From contig JAITVC010000098.1 of assembly GCA_031286005.1 (NCBI GenBank), positions 1 through 17,169 on the forward strand: a DNA stretch of 17,169 nucleotides, in the 5' to 3' direction. Under the pieces are notes generated by a model. It saw only the letters and a program-made list of their open reading frames with translations. It made no database searches and was not told the origin of the DNA. Within the stretch, counting starts at the first letter, position 1, and each line of letters opens with the position of its first letter. A program made the translations under genes and the position numbers. Shown here piece after piece: positions 6,339-14,054 of this stretch. The DNA comes from Bacteroidales bacterium. GTDB taxonomy: Bacteria; Bacteroidota; Bacteroidia; Bacteroidales; P3.

Positions 6339-9300
6339 ATGAAAAGAAGACTAAAAATTATTACGCTCCTTGGGGTATTCCTGTTGACAGGGGCACACAT
6401 TTTGCAGGCGCAGCGCACGATTACCGGCACGGTTATCGACGTTGGCGACAAGCAGGGCATTCCGGGGGTTCAGGTGGTGGTAAAAGGTACGACCATCGGA
6501 ACTACCACCAACATTATGGGACAGTATTCGTTGGGTAATGTGCCTAATGATGCCACTCACTTAGAGTTTAGCTTTATGGGGATGAAAACCCAAGAAGCCG
6601 AGATTGGGGGCTTGACGACTATTGACATGGTGATGGAGCAGGATGCCCAAACTTTGGAAACGTTTGAGATTGTAACTTATGGTTCTGCTCGCAAGGTGGG
6701 TACGGCGGTAGGTTCTGCTCAGCAAGTAACGTCGGCGCAGTTGCAAGCTCGCCCGGTGGGTAATGTTATGGATGCTTTGCAAGGGCAAGTGGCAGGGTTG
6801 GCTGTATCATCTAACTCGGGTGACCCTTCCGAAAATATGAGTGTACGTTTGCATGGTAATGGTTCTCTGTTTGGAGCATCATCGGAACCTCTTTATATTA
6901 TGGATGGTATGCAAGTATCCGCCAATACGATTATGGCTATGAATCAGAACGACTTTGAAAGTGTTACTACGCTCAAGGATGCTTCGGCCACAGCTATTTA
7001 TGGTTCTCGTGCGGCTAATGGAGTTATTGTTTATATGACCAAACGAGGTCAACGCAATCAGAATGCACGGGTTACGCTTCGCAGTCAATATGGTATTTCA
7101 AAATTGGCTAATCGTAAGTTTTATGATAATTTTATGTCGAGCCAAGAATTGGCTGATTTTTATTCAGAAATAGACCCTGCAAACTTTCTTCAGAGACTGC
7201 CGGAGTTTGATTTAGGTGTTAATACGAAATGGTTAGATGTGTATATGCGCGATAATGTGCCAACAGCCCAAACAGACTTGTCGGTTTCGGGAGGAAGTGA
7301 GAAGACCATGTATTTTGTTTCGGGCGGCCATTTTAAGCAAGAGGGCACAGCTCATGGTTCAGATTACGAGCGTTTTACTGTAAGGACAAATATCGAATCT
7401 CAAGCCAAAGATTGGTTGAAGATTGGATTGAACGGCTTGTTGTCTCGTGATAATCGCAGTTCTAATCAATACTATGGTTCTGCCAATTTGAGTGGTGGTT
7501 TGTCGTTTCTATATCAGCCTTGGTTCAATCCGGTGGATTCGGCCGGTAATCGTCGTGATTGGATGGAAGATATGCAAACCTATCATCCGGAATATATTGC
7601 TGAGAACTATTTTGTAGAAAACGTTAATACTCAAATAAACGGAAGTTTCTTTGTGGAGATTGAGCCTATCAAAGGGTTGAAAATTATTAATCGTTCGGGT
7701 TCTGATGCTCGTGATTATTATAGCTGGGGCGGTAACAAACCGTCTTCGCTATTGGATGGTGTTGGTGTTGGTACTTTTATGAACAACCGTCAACAAGTTG
7801 TAACGATGACTACTACGAATACTATTGAATACGCTTTTAAGTTACAAAAAGACCATTCGATTTCAATTCTTGGCGGGCAAGAAGGAACTTTATATAATTA
7901 CAATCAAACTGCAGCTGAAGGCAGCGAGTTATTTACGGATCGACTCTGGGAATTGGATTATGCCAATCCTGCTAACCGATTAGCGATTTCGGGCTTACAG
8001 TCTTATGCCAACTTATCGTTTTTGGGAAGAGTGGATTATGCTTATAAAGAACGTTTCTACGGGGACTTTACGTTGCGTAATGATGCAAGTTCTCGTTTTG
8101 GGAAAAACAACCGTAATGCGATGTTTTGGTCTATCGGCGGTATGTGGGATATGACCAATGAGGATTTTGTCAAAGCCATCCGACCTATTACAGAAGCCAA
8201 ACTTAGGGCTTCTTATGGAACGTCCGGCAACTCGGCTATTGACAATTATGAACATCGTTATCTCTTTGGTTCGAGTGGTGAGAGTTATAATAAGGAGCCT
8301 ACGTTTAGTCTAATAACTCCCGGCAATGCGGATTTGGCTTGGGAAAAACAAACGCAATTGACGGTTACGGCGAGTGCTCAATTTTTGAAGAAATACAATG
8401 TAGAGCTATCTTTTTATCAAAAAGAGCGCGTAGGGATGTTGTTTAGTGTGCCTTATCCTCATACTACGGGTATTGGCAGTTTGCGTGGGAATGTGGGTAC
8501 CTATCGCAACACGGGCGCTGATTTGACTTTAGGTTTAAATATCATTCAAAAGAAAGACTATTATTTCAGTGTGAATGCCAATTTGAATTATAACTACGAT
8601 AAGGTTATGGAGCTTTTCAATGGTTTTGATCGTTGGGAACTTCCAAACTCCGGTATGGCTTATGTGGTGGGCAGTCCGGTAATGTATTATTATCCTATTT
8701 TTGCCCGTATAGATAAACAAAATGGAAAAGCTACTTATTATCGTCCCGGTTCGGATGTTGATAAAACGACTACAAATGTCAACAATGTGACCCAAACATT
8801 TAGTGCATCGGATTTGCGTCAGAACACGGGTATTCGTATGGAACCTGCATTTACAGGCGGTTTTGGTTTATCGGGTGGCTGGAAAGGCATTACGGTAGTG
8901 GCCGACTTTGCCTTTGTGCTTGGTAAACACATGATTGATAATACTTCTTGGTTTGCCATGAACCCCAGAGAAATCGGTAGTAACAACGGTTATTTGAACC
9001 AAAGTCGGGATGTGTTGGATTATTGGAAGGCTCCCGGTGATGATGCCCGTTTCCCGAACTGGAAGTCGGACGATGCAAGCACCAACCGTTTGGATTTTAG
9101 TACATTTTTCTTGGATAATGCGTCTTATTTACGAATGAAAAATTTAACGATTTCGTATAATTTTGAGCGTAGCTTGGTGGCTAAGACCAACTTTTTGACC
9201 AGTGCCAAAGTGTTTCTCACCACTCGTAATTTGCTTACGCTGACCAATTATATGGGTATTGATCCGGAGGTAGATGCGAATATAGCTACCGGCACGTATG

Positions 9301-9344
9301 GCAACAGTAAACAAATTCAAGTGGGGGTTGAACTTCAATTCTAA
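6339..9344 (+). CDS. SusC/RagA-family TonB-dependent outer-membrane transporter
   Basis: 1001 residues, the usual SusC size. The signal peptide MKRRLKIITLLGVFLLTGAHILQA ends near residue 24. A carboxypeptidase-D-regulatory-like domain follows (26-100, ITGTVID…GIPGVQVVVKGTT). Next come a TonB-box-like stretch around 107-115 (ETFEIVTYG), the plug (about 117-237) with the SusC signature DASATAIYGSRAANGVI (214-230) and TKRG, and the 22-strand barrel, ending in IQVGVELQF with a terminal Phe. It imports substrate across the outer membrane using TonB energy and pairs with the SusD encoded 26 bases downstream. ATG at 6339 gives an ideal signal peptide; the upstream in-frame extension has no start near a promoter. 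First gene of the operon controlled by the TAACTTTG promoter and paired boxes. Neighbours suggest peptides as cargo, as for RagAB, but this is inference. Confidence 0.96.
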   Translation: MKRRLKIITLLGVFLLTGAHILQAQRTITGTVIDVGDKQGIPGVQVVVKGTTIGTTTNIMGQYSLGNVPNDATHLEFSFMGMKTQEAEIGGLTTIDMVMEQDAQTLETFEIVTYGSARKVGTAVGSAQQVTSAQLQARPVGNVMDALQGQVAGLAVSSNSGDPSENMSVRLHGNGSLFGASSEPLYIMDGMQVSANTIMAMNQNDFESVTTLKDASATAIYGSRAANGVIVYMTKRGQRNQNARVTLRSQYGISKLANRKFYDNFMSSQELADFYSEIDPANFLQRLPEFDLGVNTKWLDVYMRDNVPTAQTDLSVSGGSEKTMYFVSGGHFKQEGTAHGSDYERFTVRTNIESQAKDWLKIGLNGLLSRDNRSSNQYYGSANLSGGLSFLYQPWFNPVDSAGNRRDWMEDMQTYHPEYIAENYFVENVNTQINGSFFVEIEPIKGLKIINRSGSDARDYYSWGGNKPSSLLDGVGVGTFMNNRQQVVTMTTTNTIEYAFKLQKDHSISILGGQEGTLYNYNQTAAEGSELFTDRLWELDYANPANRLAISGLQSYANLSFLGRVDYAYKERFYGDFTLRNDASSRFGKNNRNAMFWSIGGMWDMTNEDFVKAIRPITEAKLRASYGTSGNSAIDNYEHRYLFGSSGESYNKEPTFSLITPGNADLAWEKQTQLTVTASAQFLKKYNVELSFYQKERVGMLFSVPYPHTTGIGSLRGNVGTYRNTGADLTLGLNIIQKKDYYFSVNANLNYNYDKVMELFNGFDRWELPNSGMAYVVGSPVMYYYPIFARIDKQNGKATYYRPGSDVDKTTTNVNNVTQTFSASDLRQNTGIRMEPAFTGGFGLSGGWKGITVVADFAFVLGKHMIDNTSWFAMNPREIGSNNGYLNQSRDVLDYWKAPGDDARFPNWKSDDASTNRLDFSTFFLDNASYLRMKNLTISYNFERSLVAKTNFLTSAKVFLTTRNLLTLTNYMGIDPEVDANIATGTYGNSKQIQVGVELQF

Positions 9345-9370
9345 TAATTATTAAAGGATACAATAAAGAT

Positions 9371-10918
9371 ATGAAAAAACTATTTAATATACTTGCAATT
9401 ATCGCAACGATTGGTTTATTATTCACCTCTTGTGATTTGGATAAATATCCCAACGATCAGTTTGATATTAAAGATGCCTATACAACCGTAGAGGATGCTC
9501 GCTATCATCGCAATGGGGTTTTGGCCCGCTTGCGCTCGAGCCGTTTTGGCATTTATGCCCAAACTTCGGAGTTGATGAGTGATTTGTTTAATGCCACTAC
9601 TAACTATGGCAACAATCAAGGGCCTGTTCACCGTGTAGAGCTTGGTATGTTGACCGATGCCGACAATGTAGGTGCCCTTTGGTCGGGCTGCTATGGCGGC
9701 ATCAACACGGCGAACATTTTTTTGGATAATGTGGGTATGGTTCCCTTATCTACCGCCTCCGATTCCGCAGCCATCAAACAATATAAAGCCGAAGCACGTT
9801 ATGTTCGCGCTTTTATTTACTATGTTTTGATTACGTATTTTGGCGAGGATTATGAGCCTACCGGCGACCGTGAAGCCTACAGTGTTCCGGGAGTGCCTAT
9901 TGTTACTAAGTTTGATATTGATGCTCGTCCGGTTCGTCCGTCATTGGGTGATGTGTATGATTTCATTTTAAACGAGTTGGAAGAGATTGAGCCGATGTTT
10001 ACGCCCGGTGGAAAATCCAATAGTGAAGACATCACTCAAGATGCGATATTGGCCTTGAAATCGAAGATTCAGTTGTTGATGCACGATTTTGACGGTGCCC
10101 TTATTACAGCCAATAGGCTGATTAATAGTGGCCGTTATCCTTTGGTAGCCGATGGTGCTGCTTATCGCCGTATGTGGGTAAATGACGAAAGCACGGAAGA
10201 TATTCTGACGCTATTTGCTTCTGTTAATGAGCCGGTTGATAACATGGCCACGTTTAGTAATTATAATCAAGGCTATACGGATCAAGTGGGTATTCCTGTT
10301 TATGTTCCGAACTATATTCCGACCAAAAAGGTTGTTGATACGCTGTATGCCAACACGAATGATTATCGCAGTCAAGTTTTCATACTCAATGGCAGTGGCA
10401 ACTCGATTTTTGTTCTTATTAGTGGAGAAAAAGAGGAAGTTAAATTATTGAATAAATTTCCGGGAAATCCTGCTTTATGGACGGCCAATTATACCAACTA
10501 TCAACATAAACCGAAGGTGGCTCGTATTGCGGAGCAGTATTTGATTGCTGCCGAGGCTTTGTCGCATTCGGACAAAGGCGCCGCATTAGCAATGTTGAAT
10601 AAACTGCGTGCCAATCGAGGTGTGGCCAACTTAACCACATGGAGTAATGACAACCATGAGTTGCAAGACGAGTGGGCGCGTGAGATGATTGGCGAAGGCG
10701 TTCGTTTGGAATGTTTGAAACGTTGGAGGGTGGGTTACGCAGGTCGCAAGTCGCAAGACGGAGGCACAGTAGCCACTGTTCAAGGAGCAGACTTTACTCT
10801 GCGTGTGATGGATCCGAATAATCCGGATTGGTATCGGTTTACTTTGCCAATTCCGCAGGCGGATTTGCAGACTAATCTTAATATGGAGCAGACGCCGGAA
10901 TGGGTGAACCCTCAATAG
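9371..10918 (+). CDS. SusD/RagB-family surface lipoprotein
   Basis: 515 residues. Lipoprotein signal peptide with lipobox LFTSC, so Cys21 is the lipidated residue. SusD family features: an N-terminal all-helical TPR-like core with WSGCYGGINTANIFLDNV (104-121), the motif RAFIYYVLITYFGED (146-160) and the C-terminal LPIPQADLQ (492-500), followed by NLNMEQTPEW instead of the usual 'NPxLxQNPGY'. It caps SusC at the cell surface and delivers bound substrate. Spacing (26 bases after susC) and order are canonical for a SusCD pair, almost certainly co-transcribed. The ligand cannot be read from the sequence. Confidence 0.95.
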   Translation: MKKLFNILAIIATIGLLFTSCDLDKYPNDQFDIKDAYTTVEDARYHRNGVLARLRSSRFGIYAQTSELMSDLFNATTNYGNNQGPVHRVELGMLTDADNVGALWSGCYGGINTANIFLDNVGMVPLSTASDSAAIKQYKAEARYVRAFIYYVLITYFGEDYEPTGDREAYSVPGVPIVTKFDIDARPVRPSLGDVYDFILNELEEIEPMFTPGGKSNSEDITQDAILALKSKIQLLMHDFDGALITANRLINSGRYPLVADGAAYRRMWVNDESTEDILTLFASVNEPVDNMATFSNYNQGYTDQVGIPVYVPNYIPTKKVVDTLYANTNDYRSQVFILNGSGNSIFVLISGEKEEVKLLNKFPGNPALWTANYTNYQHKPKVARIAEQYLIAAEALSHSDKGAALAMLNKLRANRGVANLTTWSNDNHELQDEWAREMIGEGVRLECLKRWRVGYAGRKSQDGGTVATVQGADFTLRVMDPNNPDWYRFTLPIPQADLQTNLNMEQTPEWVNPQ

Positions 10919-10974
10919 AATGGAGAATGGAGAATTGAAAATTGAGAATTAAAAATTAAAAATACAAAATAAAC
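10919..10974. repeat. Short GAATGGAGAAT/AATTAAAAATT simple repeat in susD–lipoprotein gap
   Basis: The gap begins GAATGGAGAATGGAGAATTG and continues as GAAAATTGAGAATTAAAAATTAAAAATAC. It is a degenerate run of the AGAATT/AAAATT units that I recall between many Bacteroidota genes. No promoter element is visible, so the next gene should be read from the susC promoter. Confidence 0.6.
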
Positions 10975-12261
10975 ATGAAAAAGACATTTTTTTACATTTT
11001 AAGCCTGTTTGTGGCTTTATCTATGGTGGTGGTTTCTTGTGGGCCAAAAGACAATGACGATGATATTGCGAGTGTTCCGGCACAGGCTGTTATCCAAGGC
11101 GCAGCAGTCCAAACTTGCGAGGCCAATGTTCCAACGGTTACGATTACGGCCGAAGCCGAAGGTGCAACGTCGTATATTTGGAGAATAGGCGAAACTCCTA
11201 TTGAAGGCGCCACATCGGCTACTTTGGTGCTTGCCAAAACAGATGCCGTTGCAACGGTGGTTGCTATTACCGTGGCCGGTGTTAATGCCACCGGAACCGG
11301 AAGTTTTAGCAATCCTCCACGCCGAGTTACGTTTGAACCCTGTGATGTTCCCGGCAAAGCGACTATTACGGGCGAGGATACTATTCCTTGTTATAGCCAA
11401 GGCATTACCTTAACGGCCAATGCATCCGGAGCAAGCGATTACATTTGGTATAAAGATGATGTGGTTGTTGAAAACGAAACCGAAGCTACATTAACGGTTA
11501 ACGTGGCGGGCGCTTACAGCGTAGAGGCCACCAATTCAATGGGTGAAGGCGAACGCAGTGCTGTGAAAAACATTGGAAAGAAGGAAGACTGTGAGGGTCG
11601 CGAATTTAACGTTCGGGGAATTTGGAATGTAACAGGCACTCAAATGAATGAAATGTATAATGGTGGAGTAAATCCAAATACTCCTGCAAATTGGGAGGAA
11701 ACCATTATTGCAGATCCGGATCCTGAATTTTCTTCTTTTTCAAGCGTTGCAATCAATTTTAATGGCAGTAGTGATAGAGAACCAACATCATACTTTATCT
11801 ATGAGGATGAAGATGGTTTTTATTTCCCAAATATGGAAGAGGTAGCCCGAGGTCCAGAAGATCAACCCGTGTGCCAAACGTTGATCGGACAAAGAGAAGA
11901 TGGTAGTTGGGTTTATGTTACAGAAAGGGCAGGTCTGTCCTTAATCGTTACTACGGATGGTATGTCTTTCACTTTCTCAGATATTGAAACGAATAACGGA
12001 ACATTCACCAACGTAGGGATAGCTCTTTATTCATACGAAGAAGGAGATTTAACGGTGGCTGTCTCCGGTTGGGAAAAACGAACCATTGGCGATATGAAAT
12101 TTACATTTAAAGGAGAACTGCCGGCTTCTGCTGTTCAACAAGCTCGCAAAAGTGGTGTAAAACGTTCGACTTCTCACAAATTTTCGAAAGATGCAGTCGT
12201 AAGAGACATTCCAACTGATTTGAAAATAATGCCGCTTAATAGCCTAAGAGTTAAAAAATAA
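10975..12261 (+). CDS. Surface-exposed lipoprotein with two Ig/PKD-like domains and unknown C-terminal domain
   Basis: 428 residues. The lipobox VVSC makes Cys22 the lipidated residue. GPKDNDDD follows directly, an acidic stretch resembling the surface-export signal of Bacteroidota lipoproteins, so exposure outside the outer membrane is likely. Domains: a first Ig/PKD-like sandwich (about 36-122; ATSYIWRIGETPIEGATSATLVL), a second (126-206; ASDYIWYKDDVVVENETEATLTVNVAGAYSVEATNSMG), each with the IW-(Y/R) core strand, and a C-terminal region (210-428) that I do not recognise. The latter starts FNVRGIWNVTGTQMNEMY, resembling lipocalin-like or substrate-binding domains. Its position after susD matches accessory binding lipoproteins of SusCD loci. 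The C-terminal half looks more AT-rich than the Ig half. The stop TAA overlaps the ATG of the protease (TAATG), so translation is probably coupled. Confidence 0.82.
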   Translation: MKKTFFYILSLFVALSMVVVSCGPKDNDDDIASVPAQAVIQGAAVQTCEANVPTVTITAEAEGATSYIWRIGETPIEGATSATLVLAKTDAVATVVAITVAGVNATGTGSFSNPPRRVTFEPCDVPGKATITGEDTIPCYSQGITLTANASGASDYIWYKDDVVVENETEATLTVNVAGAYSVEATNSMGEGERSAVKNIGKKEDCEGREFNVRGIWNVTGTQMNEMYNGGVNPNTPANWEETIIADPDPEFSSFSSVAINFNGSSDREPTSYFIYEDEDGFYFPNMEEVARGPEDQPVCQTLIGQREDGSWVYVTERAGLSLIVTTDGMSFTFSDIETNNGTFTNVGIALYSYEEGDLTVAVSGWEKRTIGDMKFTFKGELPASAVQQARKSGVKRSTSHKFSKDAVVRDIPTDLKIMPLNSLRVKK

Positions 12262-13931
12262 TGAAATCCTTTTTAGTTTATCTTATTTTCAGTTTGGTTT
12301 GCACCACAGTGATGGCGCAAGTGGAGCATGAGCCGAATGTGGTGATTGTGAAATTTGAGCGGGAGTTTGTGGAGAATGAATTGCAGGCTACGTTTAGTAA
12401 CCACAAGGTGAAAAAGGCTATGCCGAAATTCAAATCATCTCGTGCAGCGAAACTGAATGCGAAACATTCGGTGGTGAATTACAGCCCTGTGTTTCGTATC
12501 GACCCTCGATTTGTGGAGCGCTCTAAAGCCCATGGCTTGGATTTGTACTACCGCGTAGAGTATTCCACAGGCGAAGACCCTGTGGTTGTGGCCGCCTCGT
12601 TTGTTGCCGATAATGAATTGGTATTGGAGGCTGAACCTAATGTGGTTTTAACATCTCATGCCGGCAAAGCCAACGATACGTACTATAGTGCCCAGTGGGG
12701 GTTGCTGAATACCTCTACTATAGGCATGGACATCAACGTGGAAGCCGCTTGGGAAATCACAACGGGCAACCCGAAAGTGATTGTGGCTATTATTGACGAT
12801 TGCATCGACCTCGACCATGAGGATCTGCGAGGTAATGTATGGAAGAATTTGGCAGAGGTTGCGGATAATGGCGTTGATGAAGACGGCAACGGCTATATAG
12901 ACGATGTTTACGGTTGGAATTTTGAGGACGGCAATAATAATGTAGCTCCCAAAACAGCTTCGGAATCTCACGGCACGCACGTGGCCGGTATTGTGGGCGC
13001 CCGCACTGGCAATAGCAAGGGCGTGGCCGGAGTGGCAGGCGGATTAGGTAATGCCAAAGGAGCTTCGTTGATGCTAACCCGTGTGGGTTTAGTGAACAAA
13101 GATAACCCGAAAGCCGGAAGTTATCTGGCCCAGTCTTTAGAATATGCCGCCAATAATGGCGCAGCTATTGCACAATGCAGTTGGGGAGGTTCCAAGGCTC
13201 CGGTTATTCAAGCTGCGGTAAATTATTTTACCGAATTTGGTGGCGGCGAAGTGATGAAGGGCGGATTGGTGATTGCTTCATCGGGTAACGATGGCGAGAC
13301 CGAACAACAATGGCCTGCGGCAGATCCGCAGGTGTTGTGCGTAGGGTCAATTACAGAAAAAGGGGGGCGTTCGGGATTCTCGAACTATGGCTCTTCGTGG
13401 GTGGATATTTGTGCGCCGGGTACGGATATTATGAGTACGGTGCCGTTTACGGCTAAATACGAATCTATGGATGGTACGTCGATGTCGACCCCTATGGTAA
13501 GTGGCGTGGCAGCTTTGGTGCTTAGTGCAGCTATAAATATGCCGCTGGAAGAAAAGACTCCGGCTTGGCTAAAAAAACACTTGATTTCTACGGGCTATGA
13601 TTATGACCCGGAATGGGAGATGGGGCCGTTGGTAGATGCAGGTCGTGCAGTGGAAAAGATTGCTACGAGCATCCGTCCGTGTGTGGATGATGTGGCAGTT
13701 ACGACAACCGTTAGCCCTAATCCTGTGGCAGAACGGTTGACGATTGTGAATGCTTCGCCGGAAACGACTAAGGCGTATGCGTTGTTCCGTATTTCGGGGG
13801 AACGGGTGTATCAAAACACTCATCCGAAGGCGGAGGAAACTATTGAGGTGGGGAACTTGCCGAATGGCACGTACTTGCTTCAGGTGGAGACGAACAGTGG
13901 GTTTTATACTCAGAAAATTGTTAAAAACTAA
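12261..13931 (+). CDS. Secreted subtilisin-family (S8) serine protease with T9SS sorting tail
   Basis: 556 residues. Signal peptide (1-19, VMAQ), then an inhibitory-propeptide-like region (about 24-135; EPNVVIVKFEREF), then the catalytic domain (about 140-470). Catalytic triad by motif: Asp179 in VAIIDD, His237 in SHGTHVAG, Ser407 in GTSMSTPMVSG; oxyanion Asn343 in SSGNDG. An acidic loop, DNGVDEDGNGYIDDVYGWNF (202-221), is a probable calcium site. The last ~70 residues (VSPNPVAERLTI…ISGERVY…LPNGTYLLQVET…QKIVKN) are a type A T9SS C-terminal sorting domain, so the enzyme is exported across the outer membrane and anchored or released. All catalytic residues are present. The start overlaps the stop of the Ig-lipoprotein gene by one base. 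Likely role: degrade protein to peptides for the SusCD system. Confidence 0.95.
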   Translation: MKSFLVYLIFSLVCTTVMAQVEHEPNVVIVKFEREFVENELQATFSNHKVKKAMPKFKSSRAAKLNAKHSVVNYSPVFRIDPRFVERSKAHGLDLYYRVEYSTGEDPVVVAASFVADNELVLEAEPNVVLTSHAGKANDTYYSAQWGLLNTSTIGMDINVEAAWEITTGNPKVIVAIIDDCIDLDHEDLRGNVWKNLAEVADNGVDEDGNGYIDDVYGWNFEDGNNNVAPKTASESHGTHVAGIVGARTGNSKGVAGVAGGLGNAKGASLMLTRVGLVNKDNPKAGSYLAQSLEYAANNGAAIAQCSWGGSKAPVIQAAVNYFTEFGGGEVMKGGLVIASSGNDGETEQQWPAADPQVLCVGSITEKGGRSGFSNYGSSWVDICAPGTDIMSTVPFTAKYESMDGTSMSTPMVSGVAALVLSAAINMPLEEKTPAWLKKHLISTGYDYDPEWEMGPLVDAGRAVEKIATSIRPCVDDVAVTTTVSPNPVAERLTIVNASPETTKAYALFRISGERVYQNTHPKAEETIEVGNLPNGTYLLQVETNSGFYTQKIVKN

Positions 13932-13944
13932 ATTGTCTGAACTG

Positions 13945-14003
13945 TGATTTACTTGATTTTTATGATAACCATGATTAAAGTAGCGCTTCGACTTCGCTCA
14001 GCG
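13945..14003. repeat. 9-bp TGAT array followed by GCTTCGACTTCGCTCAGC element
   Basis: Four 9-base units, TGATTTACT, TGATTTTTA, TGATAACCA and TGATTAAAG, occupy 13945-13980, preceded by TTGTCTGAACTG. Directly after comes GCTTCGACTTCGCTCAGC (13985-14002), with small self-pairing parts (CGCTCAGCG, 13995-14003). Both halves resemble dispersed intergenic repeats I remember from Bacteroidota genomes. No promoter is visible between them and the adhesin gene, which starts 52 bases later. Confidence 0.65.
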
Positions 14004-14054
14004 ACCGGAGAAAATTAAAATAAAGAATAAATTATTAACCAAAACAAAAAAACT

